Below are positions 36,509 through 45,798 of a DNA stretch of 64,000 nucleotides, one piece after another. Made by a program: the position numbers and the translations under genes. How positions within the stretch are numbered: the stretch's first letter is position 1; every line of letters starts with the position of its first letter. The notes beneath the pieces are model-generated. The model made no database searches. It was given only the letters and a program-made list of their open reading frames with translations, and had not been told where the DNA came from. Where the stretch lies: NCBI GenBank assembly GCA_964473105.1, contig CAYYNQ010000103.1, positions 21,032 to 85,031 of the forward strand, given 5' to 3'. This DNA comes from CAYYNQ01 sp964473105 (GTDB lineage Bacteria > Sumerlaeota > Sumerlaeia > MVZB01).

Positions 36509-37342
36509 ATGGAACCCATGGAAATTGGCCTGATCACAACCATGGCCGAAGGTGTGGAAGAAACTTCGGAAACCATCAAGAAGCTTGATCTTGGGAACAT
36601 CCAGTATCTTGTAATGCCCGATGATGACATGTCGGACGAGTCAGTCGCGAAGATTCGCCGGGCCTTCGTGGATGAGGGGATTGAAATTACGCTGCTGTTT
36701 TGTTTCTACCGAGGCATGGATTACTCGACGTTGGAAATGGGCGTGCAGACCGGAGGCTTGGTTCCCGCAAGATTTCGTTGGGAACGGTTGGACTGGACGA
36801 AACAGGTGGCGAATTTTGCGAAGGCCCTAGGTGCTTCGGCGGTCTGTTCACACTATGGCGAAATCCCCGAGGAACGTGATACTGGTGATTACCGCGATTT
36901 GATCAACGTGACACAGGATATTTGTGATCATTGCAAGTCACTCGGCCTGACGTTCAACCTTGAAACCGGTGAGGACTCGACCCGGACCATCCATAATTTC
37001 CTTGCCGATGTGAGCCGGGACAATCTGGGGATCAACTTCGACCCGGCCAACATGATTCTTTATGGCAAAAGCGATCCAATTGAGGCTCTGCGGGAGGTTT
37101 CCGACCACGTTCTCAGTGTCCATGTCAAGGATGGAAAATGGTCGGCCAACCCCGGTATTGAATGGGGCAGTGAGGTTCCTTTGGGCGAGGGCGAGGTCAA
37201 TATTGAGGCCTTCATCAGGACGCTTCACGAGGTCGGTTATGCCGGACCACTGACAATCGAGCGTGAGGTCGAGGGTGAGGAACGAATCCGGGATGTTGCT
37301 TTGGGAATCAGGTTGCTCGAGGATATCAAGGCAAGGCTCTGA
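36509..37342 (+). CDS. TIM-barrel sugar isomerase/epimerase (xylose isomerase-like)
   Basis: This member of the AP-endonuclease-2/xylose-isomerase-like superfamily often has sugar epimerase, isomerase or inosose-related roles. Metal ligands are visible in FNLETGEDS (Glu), GINFDPANM (Asp), HVKDGKW (His) and the terminal TIEREV (Glu). Residues between 35 and 100 lie in the substrate pocket. The ATG at 36509 is preceded by AAGGAGGAAG; upstream starts in this frame are less convincing. It lies 86 bases after the aldolase stop and 26 bases before a large secreted protein. Together with the aldolase it suggests processing of an unusual sugar in the cytoplasm; substrate unknown. Confidence 0.83.
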   Translation: MEPMEIGLITTMAEGVEETSETIKKLDLGNIQYLVMPDDDMSDESVAKIRRAFVDEGIEITLLFCFYRGMDYSTLEMGVQTGGLVPARFRWERLDWTKQVANFAKALGASAVCSHYGEIPEERDTGDYRDLINVTQDICDHCKSLGLTFNLETGEDSTRTIHNFLADVSRDNLGINFDPANMILYGKSDPIEALREVSDHVLSVHVKDGKWSANPGIEWGSEVPLGEGEVNIEAFIRTLHEVGYAGPLTIEREVEGEERIRDVALGIRLLEDIKARL

Positions 37343-37368
37343 ATCCCATTCAAACAATCCATGTTTTC

Positions 37369-39252
37369 ATGTTTATGCTGAAGAGGTTTCAAGTGATATT
37401 TAATTCTCCTTTCCACTCTGTGAGTTCAAGGCTGGTTTTCCCAGTCTTTTTTCTTGTCCTGTTTTTCTTCGACCCGACCTGCGTGCAATCGGTTAAGGAC
37501 ATCAGTCAATTCACCAGTCATTTCAGAGATCCCGACCGGGGTCACGCACCATGGGGTTTTTATCCGGAGGACAGTATCGCGAGTGTGTCCACAACCGAAA
37601 GCCCGGGGTTTGTGGTCATCCGCAATAAGGGTGGAGGCACGGATATCAAGGGTATCTTGGCGGAACCGATCCGTATGGACGAATACCCTGTTCCCTGGGA
37701 ATTCCACATGGGTTTCATGCAGGATAAGTTCCAGGCCGTTGGCAGTGAGGGACAGGTCAATTATGCCTTCGGGGTTAATGTAGCCGTCACGTTCTCCGAC
37801 CCTTCGACCTGGCCGGCGGACCGGACACAACGCCCCCCCAATACGCGTTCCGTCCAGCTTCTGCTGGTGCACATGGGTAATGTTGGTGAGAACTTTCGGG
37901 CCGGCCTGCCCCTGGCCAGGCTGAGTGGACTGAATTCATATGACAGTTCACCCGAGGTTTTTCTTGTTTACGGCCGGGGTGATCTTGATCCTATCGCACA
38001 GGGTAACTGGAATTTTGGGTACACCTCTGTCGGGGCTGACCTGAATAATGCAGGCAGTGGCGAGGCCGGCGGAGCAGCCGACCCGATCATCAAGTTTCGT
38101 GTTGGCATGAATTCTTCAAACCTGACCCTGGGAGTGGGTTTTGGACCTAATATCGGCTGGAAGAGCAGGGTTATCAACTTTGGTCGGTTTGGGAAGGCGA
38201 CGGGTATATGGGAGATCGGGCCGATTATCTCGCTCGACAACTGGATGGCTGAAGAACTGGGGCCGGAACTGGGGCTCACCGAGCCCCCAAGGTGGCTCAA
38301 AAGCATCAAAAGCCGTTATTCAACATCGTGGGGGGAACATGACCCGGCAACCATCGACCCATTGTTGGAGCTGTTTAGAATCCAGCCGCCAGACCCGAAA
38401 GTGCCATGTTATCTTGACTACGCGATCTTTTACCACAACGGCCCAGGCTACATTGAGCAACTTGGTGAGGAGTTTAATGTCCCGGGATTCCTGGCCGGCG
38501 AGAAGTATTATATCGAGGGCAATGTCTTTACCGAGACCTTCTCGAACCCGGGTTTCCTGACGGCAACATCGTTTGGTAATCACGGTGGCTGGGCGATGTG
38601 CCCGATTTTTGGGGGAAGCAGCATCGACCTGACCGGTGAACGTAGCCCCCCCTTCGAGGTCGAGATCGCCGCGATAACACCCGACAATGACAAACCCTGG
38701 AACCTGTGGTGGAACATTGGAATCTGGAATGAAAAGGGCGACAAGTATGCCGGTTGGCAGCCGTGTATCAAGAATATTCCCGGTGTCGGGCGCCGTTTCA
38801 CGAATTCCTTTTCCATCGATCCGGATGCCTTTGAATACCCGACCGAGATCCAGAACAGCGCGATCAACCCGAGATTCGATCCACCCATCCCGGAACTGCT
38901 CGGCCACAAGCCCCTATACTGGTTGTTACAGGTGAAGGATGAGTACCATGTCCGGGTCGGGGTGAGGGGCGACTCGGATGACCCATGGACGTTCTCGACC
39001 GAGTGCGACACGCGGGACATATTCGGCTCCGACGGCCCGATCAGCATCGTGAATAAAAATAGTAGCGGTCCGGTACATCACACGGGTTACAAGGAGGATG
39101 ACCCTTTCGGAAAAATCGGGAAGTTCGGTTACCCGGCGTTGGTCTCTTACCAACTGCAGCCGAAGGACGGGGTTGCGGGCGTGGGAAACGCCCCCGGTTA
39201 TCAGCAGATGTTGATTGATTATATCCGTTACCGTTATGAATGTTCCGAATGA
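37369..39252 (+). CDS. Large secreted protein of unknown function, family A (copy 1)
   Basis: This 627-residue exported protein has a hydrophobic signal segment (about 22-38). I recognise no enzyme family. It is clearly paralogous to the minus-strand gene at 48.4-50.2 kb over its whole length, sharing for example IKGILxEPIRxDxYPxPW, WAFGVN/YAFGVN, SDPSTWP, WEIGPIISLD, KYYIEGxVFxETxSNPG, RPWNLWW/KPWNLWW and WQPCI. The N-terminal SPGFVVIRNKGGG and central SNPGFLTATSFG regions both read like the edges of lectin-like beta sandwiches, so two ConA-like domains in tandem are possible. A shared C-terminal PALVSY ... YRY segment closes both proteins. No metal or catalytic motif is obvious. It follows the isomerase by 26 bases; no ribosome-binding site is clear. 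Confidence 0.8.
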   Translation: MFMLKRFQVIFNSPFHSVSSRLVFPVFFLVLFFFDPTCVQSVKDISQFTSHFRDPDRGHAPWGFYPEDSIASVSTTESPGFVVIRNKGGGTDIKGILAEPIRMDEYPVPWEFHMGFMQDKFQAVGSEGQVNYAFGVNVAVTFSDPSTWPADRTQRPPNTRSVQLLLVHMGNVGENFRAGLPLARLSGLNSYDSSPEVFLVYGRGDLDPIAQGNWNFGYTSVGADLNNAGSGEAGGAADPIIKFRVGMNSSNLTLGVGFGPNIGWKSRVINFGRFGKATGIWEIGPIISLDNWMAEELGPELGLTEPPRWLKSIKSRYSTSWGEHDPATIDPLLELFRIQPPDPKVPCYLDYAIFYHNGPGYIEQLGEEFNVPGFLAGEKYYIEGNVFTETFSNPGFLTATSFGNHGGWAMCPIFGGSSIDLTGERSPPFEVEIAAITPDNDKPWNLWWNIGIWNEKGDKYAGWQPCIKNIPGVGRRFTNSFSIDPDAFEYPTEIQNSAINPRFDPPIPELLGHKPLYWLLQVKDEYHVRVGVRGDSDDPWTFSTECDTRDIFGSDGPISIVNKNSSGPVHHTGYKEDDPFGKIGKFGYPALVSYQLQPKDGVAGVGNAPGYQQMLIDYIRYRYECSE

Positions 39253-39377
39253 TCTATAGCCATGAACCGGGTCATGGGTTGCAGGCCATGAAGAATATAA
39301 TGAGGATAAGAATATTTTCTCGCGCAGAACACGATGAGCGTTTCGTGGTCAAGTGGGTTCTGGCCCCGAATTGACTT

Positions 39378-41282
39378 TCAGTATGAAACCAGGGGAATGA
39401 TTCTGTCAGGTATGAATTGTGTTACCTGGTGCATGGGTGCCTGATTGGACCGGTAGTGCGTGCGCTCATAGATCTGATAGTAATTTCCCGTTTCACGCGG
39501 CTTGACGTCGATCACCGTGCTGCCCTTGAAGGTCAGCCCGACCTTTTCACCATTGATTGTGTAATCGTCCTCCCAGATAGGGACCGGGAACTCCAGGATG
39601 ATCCTGTCCCCGGGCCGAATTTCCTGAAAGATCAGGCGGTTGCCGTAACCGGCCGGGTCGACTTCCCTGATTTTTACACGGCCGAACAGGCCTGGGCGTT
39701 CAATACGTGACCTTACCCGGTTCTTCTCGACCCATCCGGGGATACGAACGATCACGGTATGAGCTTGCTTGTTGATCAAAACGACCTTGCCCTCGTAGGG
39801 AAGATAACTGGTGACATCCATCCATGCCGAGGCGCGGTTGAGAAAGAGATTGACGGTGGCCATTCCCCGGTCAAACCGTGTGATGCCATGCCATGCATAA
39901 TAAAGTCCCTGTGCGCCATTGACGGCACAGCATCCTCCCAGATTGGCCAGGCAGACACGGGAATGACTGCTGTGTGAAAAACCGCCACGAAAATTTTTCA
40001 GCAGCTCGTCCTCGACTGTCCCGGGTTTTGTCCCGCTGACCCGGCGCATTTTTTCAAGGTCGGTGATCTGCTGCTCGACAAGGTGGTTTCGCACGGTGTA
40101 GTCGAGATCGTCCCAGTAGTCGCCCAAGCCGGCATCACTCATTCGCACGGCATTGACGGCAAAGTCACCGGTGGCGCAGGGTTCGGGATAACGCGCGAGG
40201 TCAACCGGGCGGCCGTAGGCCTCGGGTTTTGACCATGCGGGTGAGAAACCGAGTCGCACGATACCGTTGCGCCGGGTGTGTTCGTAATACTCGCGTGTGA
40301 ATTCCTTGAGCCAGTCACTGTTGGTGGCGATCGCCATGTCGAGCATTGCAATCAGCCCCTGCGTGCCGTTGTGGAAATGTCCCATCCAGATCCCATGTTC
40401 GTAACCGGGGTAGCGTTTCTCATCGCTGTTCTCGGCCCACATGCCAGGCTTGAGCGAGAAGCGAAGAATTTTCTTTGCGAGCTCAATCGATTCCTCCTCG
40501 CCGGTCATTTTGTAATGAATGGCGAGGACACTCATCAGCCGATTGGCTTCAGCACGGGCAGCGCCTTCATAACCGAGTGCATCCATATGTGGCTCGACCT
40601 CAGGGATGTAATCTGGATTGCCCTGACCGTCCTGGACCGTCCACTTCCCCTGTTTGTCGATGCCGGCTTGCATGGGGAAGAATGCCCGATCCTCGACGTG
40701 GATCGCGACGTTACGGATACCGCGGGCGAGATGATCGATCCAGTCATCCCATTTTGGATTGCCATCGCGGGCCTTGAAATTCAGCATGGCGAAGATGGTG
40801 GTGGCATTGGTCTGGGGGTAGGACGTGCCCTTGAGCTTGCTGGCAGTGACCGGGTAATAGAGCTGTCCGTCCTCATCAATAGCCTTAAGGAGGGTCTTCA
40901 TCAGGTTGTATTCGATATCGAGGTTGTGATCGGTGCCGACGGCCTGTCGCAGCATGGGTAGTTGTCGTGCGTTCTTGGGGGAGATATCCCAGTTTGGGTA
41001 ATAAATTTCGGGCTTTTTATCATACTGGATGCTTCCCACGGCGTAGGCATGGCTGGGGTCGAGGCTGTTGGTGAGGATGTTAACGGAATATTCCATCTGT
41101 CCGACGAGATCAAGCGTATCGGGGACAATGGCCTTGTGTCGTTCCCCAGTCGGATACATACTCTCGATGTTAAGAACTTCATCGATGTTAAGCTTGGAGG
41201 AGGCATTCGGGGAAAATGAAATATTGAAAGCCAGAAGTGCCGCAATGGTCATGGAAGAAATACGAAAAAGGAAACGATTCAT
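39378..41282 (-). CDS. GH127-like secreted glycoside hydrolase (beta-L-arabinofuranosidase family)
   Basis: A signal peptide (about residues 1-28, to NASS) precedes an (alpha/alpha)6-barrel domain and a beta-sandwich. GH127 enzymes use a Zn-bound Cys as nucleophile, held by a Glu-x-Cys and a Cys-Cys pair. Here EPC (E367, C369) lies in RYPEPCATGDF and CC (C451-C452) in LGGCCAVNG, with 82 residues between, close to the spacing in the family. FHNGTQG and the barrel helix repeats agree. The ATG at 41282 is chosen, with GTGGGGA upstream. It may equally belong to related Zn-Cys families (GH142/GH146). Substrate is probably a beta-L-arabinofuranosyl or similar side chain. Confidence 0.8.
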   Translation of the reverse strand: MNRFLFRISSMTIAALLAFNISFSPNASSKLNIDEVLNIESMYPTGERHKAIVPDTLDLVGQMEYSVNILTNSLDPSHAYAVGSIQYDKKPEIYYPNWDISPKNARQLPMLRQAVGTDHNLDIEYNLMKTLLKAIDEDGQLYYPVTASKLKGTSYPQTNATTIFAMLNFKARDGNPKWDDWIDHLARGIRNVAIHVEDRAFFPMQAGIDKQGKWTVQDGQGNPDYIPEVEPHMDALGYEGAARAEANRLMSVLAIHYKMTGEEESIELAKKILRFSLKPGMWAENSDEKRYPGYEHGIWMGHFHNGTQGLIAMLDMAIATNSDWLKEFTREYYEHTRRNGIVRLGFSPAWSKPEAYGRPVDLARYPEPCATGDFAVNAVRMSDAGLGDYWDDLDYTVRNHLVEQQITDLEKMRRVSGTKPGTVEDELLKNFRGGFSHSSHSRVCLANLGGCCAVNGAQGLYYAWHGITRFDRGMATVNLFLNRASAWMDVTSYLPYEGKVVLINKQAHTVIVRIPGWVEKNRVRSRIERPGLFGRVKIREVDPAGYGNRLIFQEIRPGDRIILEFPVPIWEDDYTINGEKVGLTFKGSTVIDVKPRETGNYYQIYERTHYRSNQAPMHQVTQFIPDRIIPLVSY

Positions 41283-41499
41283 GGTTAAAGTCCCCACTTT
41301 TTTGGTCTGTATTTCCGACTTGCAGTCAGCAGAAAATCATGCAATTGACATGCATCCGCCCGAATGGATCTGATGCGATTTCAATCTGCAGGGTTCTGTG
41401 TCTGTTATCTTGACCCTTGATCCTCTCGTTACTTCCTGTTTGAGTGGACACAGGCAATTTATCCGAATAAATCAATGATGTCCAGATATGGTGAGGGCT

Positions 41500-43554
41500 A
41501 TGGAGATTTCCCGAAGAACCCTGCTCAAACCAAGGTTATTGAACCTGGTTTTCCTGGCAATGATATGCCTGTCGCCTCCCGGGGGATTTACGGTTGAACC
41601 GCAGGACTTATCCGGAGTGTCCGATACGAATGTTCTGAAAGATTTTGATCTTGGGGATCTTCGGGTGACGAATCCGGGGAGTCTGCACACCCTCCAGTCT
41701 TATGAAGCCCCTGTTAAACTGGAGGAATGGAAAAAACGGAAGGCGGAGATGCGCCGGGATATTCTTGTCCATGCCGGGATGTGGCCTATGCCGGGACTGG
41801 GTCCTGTCACCGCGGAAGTGTTTGACCGCAGCGTGCATGACGGATACAGCATTGAGAAGGTCATTCTTGAGACATTTCCGGGTTTTGTACTGACTGGAAA
41901 CCTGTTCCGCCCGTATCCGTCTGTTGAAAATCAGAAGTACCCGGGGATCATTTGTCCGCACGGCCACTGGGACCGTGGCCGTTTCGAGAATTCCGGGACA
42001 GCATCTGTTCCCGGGCGTGCTCTCAGTTTTGCACGACAGGGCTATGTCTGTATCACGTATGATATGATCGGTTACGGCGACAATGTGAACGTTTTTTATC
42101 CACACCGGTTTCGTAGCGTGCGTGACATGCTTTGGGGAGTGACTCCCGGAGGTCTTCAGTTGTTGAACTCGGTGCGTGTAATCGATTTTATGCAGTCGCT
42201 TCCTGATGTTGATGATGCGAGGATTGGCTGTACGGGAGCCTCGGGCGGTGGGACACAGACGTTCATGATCAGTGCGATTGATGACCGGGTGAAGGTTGCC
42301 GCGCCGGTCAACATGATTTCGCATTCGATGCAGGGCGGCTGTGTCTGTGAAAACCTGCCCCATCTGCGGATCGATAGCAACAATATGGAGATCGGCGCAC
42401 TGATGGCACCACGCCCATTGATGATGGTTTCGGCCGGGGGCGACTGGACGAGGAAGACCCCGGAGATTGAGTTTCCCGCCGTACGTTCGGTTTACCGGCT
42501 GTACGATGCTGGGGAAATGGTTGTGAACTATCACCAGGAAGCACCGCACAACTACAATAAGAAGTCCCGGCAGGCGGTCTATGATTGGTTCGGGCGGTGG
42601 TTCTATCCGGACCGACCGACCGGCGATTTTATGGAATTGGAATTCACGGTTCCGAATCTGGATCAATTGTCTGTATTTGCAAACCGTAAAATCCATAATT
42701 CTGCAAAATCCCGGCAGCAAATACTGTCATCCGTCCGGAAGTTGCACGAAGAACAATACAATCAATACCTCGGCGGGGATCCAGGCTCATTTCTGGACAC
42801 ATTCGGGACGACATGGCGTGTCACGATGGGAATCAGTGAACCGTTGAAACAGGACATCAAGATAGATCACCTCTCGAAAATCCAAATAGGTGGAGTCCGG
42901 CTGGAGAAATTCCTCCTGATGAATTCGGTTACAGGCCAGCGAGTCCCGGTAAATTTGTGGATGCCTGGCAACACCCCGGACAAGAACATGCCAAATCCGG
43001 TCCTGTTGGTGGATGTGCGAGGCAAGCGTGGGATTGTCCGGGAGAATGGGATGCCGGGACCGAAACTGAGACAACTGCTCGACCAGGGCGGAGTGGTGAT
43101 GGGTATGGACTGTTTTGGAACGGGTGAATTCCTCATGGATGACAGATTCAAGGAACACAAAGGCATCATACGCCTTTATCATTCATACAACCGGTCCGAT
43201 ACGGTCAACCGAATCCATGACATTCTGTTGGCGGAGACCTATCTTGCGCTGCGATTTGGAAAGCCGGCCCGTATTGTCGGTCGAAAGGGTGCGGGGGGGT
43301 GGGTCCTGCTCGCCCATGGTCTGGCTGACCGGTCACTGGAAACAACCGTTGATCTCGCAGGCCTTGATGGAACGCAGGATAGGTGTTTTGTGGAAGACCT
43401 GATGATTCCGGGGATCCGCCGTGCAGGTGATTTCGTGACCTCGATCATTTTGGGATCGCAACGGAAAGTTATGTATCATTCGTGTGATGATGAACAACTC
43501 GACCGGCGTTTGGAAGAGGCGATCAAGATATCGGAAGCATACAGGGGAAACTGA
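41500..43554 (+). CDS. Secreted protein with two alpha/beta-hydrolase domains (acetyl-xylan-esterase-like)
   Basis: A signal peptide (to about residue 30) is followed by a first alpha/beta-hydrolase domain of the acetyl xylan esterase/dienelactone-hydrolase type. The oxyanion strand is IICPHGHWDRG, the nucleophile S248 lies in TGASGGGTQ, a candidate Asp (about 315) is in SAGGDWT, and the His is in APHNYNK (about 350). From about residue 470 a second hydrolase-like domain follows (LLVDVRGKRG, GMDCFGTGEF, GRKGAGGWVL). Its nucleophile-elbow position is K/A instead of Ser, so it is probably non-catalytic. ATG at 41500 follows GTGAGGG. It diverges from the GH127-like gene and precedes a deacetylase-like gene; deacetylation of a plant or algal glycan is plausible. 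Confidence 0.8.
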   Translation: MEISRRTLLKPRLLNLVFLAMICLSPPGGFTVEPQDLSGVSDTNVLKDFDLGDLRVTNPGSLHTLQSYEAPVKLEEWKKRKAEMRRDILVHAGMWPMPGLGPVTAEVFDRSVHDGYSIEKVILETFPGFVLTGNLFRPYPSVENQKYPGIICPHGHWDRGRFENSGTASVPGRALSFARQGYVCITYDMIGYGDNVNVFYPHRFRSVRDMLWGVTPGGLQLLNSVRVIDFMQSLPDVDDARIGCTGASGGGTQTFMISAIDDRVKVAAPVNMISHSMQGGCVCENLPHLRIDSNNMEIGALMAPRPLMMVSAGGDWTRKTPEIEFPAVRSVYRLYDAGEMVVNYHQEAPHNYNKKSRQAVYDWFGRWFYPDRPTGDFMELEFTVPNLDQLSVFANRKIHNSAKSRQQILSSVRKLHEEQYNQYLGGDPGSFLDTFGTTWRVTMGISEPLKQDIKIDHLSKIQIGGVRLEKFLLMNSVTGQRVPVNLWMPGNTPDKNMPNPVLLVDVRGKRGIVRENGMPGPKLRQLLDQGGVVMGMDCFGTGEFLMDDRFKEHKGIIRLYHSYNRSDTVNRIHDILLAETYLALRFGKPARIVGRKGAGGWVLLAHGLADRSLETTVDLAGLDGTQDRCFVEDLMIPGIRRAGDFVTSIILGSQRKVMYHSCDDEQLDRRLEEAIKISEAYRGN

Positions 43555-43660
43555 TAATACTTTGAAACAACATTGCAGCCGATTGGAATGTCTGAGCATT
43601 GAGCCGGGAGGGGAAAACGTCCTCATTGATCCTAGCCTCATCTTCTGAAAAGAAAGTCAC

Positions 43661-44671
43661 ATGTCAGGAGTCAGAGCTGAAATGAACATGGGATTTGTAG
43701 ACCTGCATGTGAACGGTATTGCCGGAACTGATTTCACAAAGCCGGACCTGACTGGTGATGATGTTTCTCGGGTCGCTGCATATCTGTATCGGCACGGTGT
43801 GGCGGGATTCTGCCCGACGGTCATAACAACGTCGATGAGTACATATAGGCGTTGCCTGCCGGTTCTGGCGGGCCATAAACATTCACCTGGCGAGGCGAAG
43901 GTCTTGGGCATTCATGTTGAGGGTCCGTTCCTAAGTCCGCAGGACGGCCCGCGTGGGATTCACCCGGCTGATTTGATGCGACAACCATCGATCAACTTGT
44001 TTGATCAATTGCGTTCCTGGGCCGATGATAAAATATTGATGCTGACACTTGCTCCCGAGTTGCCAGGCTCGGTTGAGTTGATAAGGCATGTCCGGACACA
44101 AACCACGGCAAGGATTTCAATTGGTCACACGATGGCGCCATCCGATGCTATCAGGGCTGCTGTCGATGCCGGCGCGACTTTGGCAACCCATCTGGGAAAC
44201 GGTTTGGCGAGCATGATTCACCGGCATTATAATCCGCTCTGGCCACTACTAGACGACGATCGTCTTTCGGCAATGTTGATCACCGACGGATTCCATCTCC
44301 CGGCCGATATGGTCAGGACCTGCCTGCGTGCGAAGGGGGCAAGACGTTCAATCGTAACGAGCGATGTTGTCCATATCTCGGGCTTGGACCCGGGCGATCA
44401 TATAATGCATGGGGTGGAAGTCGTACTTGAGGTGAATGGTCATTTGCATCGCAGGGGTGCGGATAATCAGTTGGCCGGGTCAGGATGCCACATGTTGGAT
44501 TGCATGAACCACCTTTCATCACTTGAGATTTTGAATGAGAAGGAATTGCGGGCCGTTGGTCGGACGAATGCACTAGATGTGCTGGGTTATGATGGGGAAA
44601 TGGAAGATGATCTGGTTGTGTATGAAGGCGGGAAATTCAAAGTCAGGAAGATCAGTGACGGATCTGCCTAG
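43661..44671 (+). CDS. NagA-like amidohydrolase without the composite N-terminal domain
   Basis: It resembles the TIM-barrel part of N-acetylglucosamine-6-phosphate deacetylase: GFVDLHVNGIAGTDF, CPTVITT, LGIHVEGPFLSPQDGPRGIHP with the metal Glu, ISIGHTMAP (metal His), THLGNGLASM (metal His) and VTSDVVHISG with the catalytic Asp. It lacks the first ~45-residue beta-sandwich half of classical NagA and is 336 residues long, as in a shorter subgroup typical of planctomycete-like lineages. In DLHVNG the usual H-x-H metal motif is H-x-N, as in many NagA with a single metal. No nagB or kinase is nearby, so the substrate (an N- or O-acetylated sugar) is uncertain. It follows the esterase by about 106 bases. 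Confidence 0.83.
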   Translation: MSGVRAEMNMGFVDLHVNGIAGTDFTKPDLTGDDVSRVAAYLYRHGVAGFCPTVITTSMSTYRRCLPVLAGHKHSPGEAKVLGIHVEGPFLSPQDGPRGIHPADLMRQPSINLFDQLRSWADDKILMLTLAPELPGSVELIRHVRTQTTARISIGHTMAPSDAIRAAVDAGATLATHLGNGLASMIHRHYNPLWPLLDDDRLSAMLITDGFHLPADMVRTCLRAKGARRSIVTSDVVHISGLDPGDHIMHGVEVVLEVNGHLHRRGADNQLAGSGCHMLDCMNHLSSLEILNEKELRAVGRTNALDVLGYDGEMEDDLVVYEGGKFKVRKISDGSA

Positions 44672-44857
44672 AGAAATAAAGCCGGAATGAACACCCAGGT
44701 TCTGGAAGGATATCAGCACGTTTCCTCAAAAGGAGCCGGGGGTGAGCGGGGCCCATTTAAAGGTGATCGACCGCGATACAGGCTAATCCAGGACGAATTA
44801 CTCGTAATCCTTGGTGGCCGTTCCGCCATTTACGGCCGGATACTTGATATACTGGTG

Positions 44858-45700
44858 TCACCGCAGGAAGTTGATCTGGCCCGGGGGCCATACTCGCATA
44901 AAGGCGCGGCCCTTGATGTGATGCCGTGGAACGCCACCCCAGTAGCGGCTGTCGAGGCTGCCGTGCATGTTGTCCCCAAAGACGTAGTATTCGTCGTTGG
45001 GGACACGAATGGATCTCAGCCGGAGGCTGATATTATCGATGTCATCGTATTCAATCTCCGGTCGTTGGAAAAATCCCCGGTTATTGGAGTTGACATGGTC
45101 GACATATTGCTGGGTCCGGAAAAATCCGGGATTCACTATTTTTCGCCCGTTGACCTTCAGATGACCAGCAGAGTCAAAGGTCAACAAGTCACCCGGCGTG
45201 CCCGTGCATCGCTTGATATAGATTGGGGCCTGGGGCCTGTATAATCTTCCGGGCACTTTGAAGATCGTGATATCACCATGGCTGGGATTTTGGAACCAGT
45301 AGGCGAGCTTGTTGACGAGGATCCGGTCATGCTGGGATGTCAGAATTCCCTGCTGGTCCCAGCGGCTGAGTTGCATCGTGTCCGGATTGATGGTCTTGTT
45401 ATAGATGTAGCGTGAGGCGGATTTTATGAACACGAATGGAACCTGTTGTTGCTGGTCAAGAAAGATGATATCCCTACGGTCATCGCCGTTGACATCGACA
45501 AGTGCGACCATGCCTCCGATCAGGGTGGGGGTCATCGATGCGCTGGGGATTTTATAGATATCGACCAAGAACATCTTCATGAATACCACGACAAGGAAGA
45601 TCCGGACGAATTCGTTGAACAACTTCCGGATCTCCGCTGGACACCTCGTTGAGGGACCGTTTTTATTGATGATTTCACTTGAAGATTTTGTGCTGGCCAT
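44858..45700 (-). CDS. lepB: Signal peptidase I with an inserted FG-GAP-like segment
   Basis: This type I signal peptidase cleaves Sec/Tat signal peptides at the membrane. One N-terminal membrane helix (about 28-48) leads to the nucleophile motif IPSASMTPTL (S55). The catalytic Lys is K163 in IYIKRCTGTPGD, and box E is GDNMHGSLDSRYWGGV. Box C (HDRILVNKLAYW) normally lies about 5 residues after PTL; here about 60 extra residues (62-123) intervene. They include D69-V-N71-G-D73-DRR-D77, the DxNxDxxxD pattern of FG-GAP/EF-hand calcium loops, followed by IIFLDQQQQVPFVFIKS, like one beta-propeller blade. The rest is normal. The gene stands alone, convergent with the NagA-like gene. Confidence 0.92.
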   Translation of the reverse strand: MASTKSSSEIINKNGPSTRCPAEIRKLFNEFVRIFLVVVFMKMFLVDIYKIPSASMTPTLIGGMVALVDVNGDDRRDIIFLDQQQQVPFVFIKSASRYIYNKTINPDTMQLSRWDQQGILTSQHDRILVNKLAYWFQNPSHGDITIFKVPGRLYRPQAPIYIKRCTGTPGDLLTFDSAGHLKVNGRKIVNPGFFRTQQYVDHVNSNNRGFFQRPEIEYDDIDNISLRLRSIRVPNDEYYVFGDNMHGSLDSRYWGGVPRHHIKGRAFMRVWPPGQINFLR

Positions 45701-45798
45701 GGATTTTCAATCGTTTTGGTCGTGAATCTGATCCGAATGAACGGCCGAACACTGGTCGGTCAAACATGGACTGGCATGGACTGAGAAACTGTTGTTAT

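Noticed and set aside
40278..40961. Open frame of 227 codons opposite the GH127-like gene
   Set aside because: It lies fully inside a gene with a Zn/Cys catalytic motif on the other strand, with no ribosome-binding site or family resemblance.
41608..42720. Long open frame of about 370 codons on the minus strand opposite the esterase gene
   Set aside because: It overlaps a gene with clear hydrolase motifs and its translation is rich in His/Arg/Pro with no family match; it is a codon-bias shadow.
43661..44671. NagA-like gene as a truncated pseudogene
   Set aside because: It lacks the classical N-terminal half-domain, but a shorter subgroup of this family has the same start, and all metal and catalytic residues are present.
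44687..45244. 185-codon plus-strand frame antisense to lepB
   Set aside because: The lepB frame has all catalytic boxes; the antisense product resembles nothing and starts in the lepB tail.
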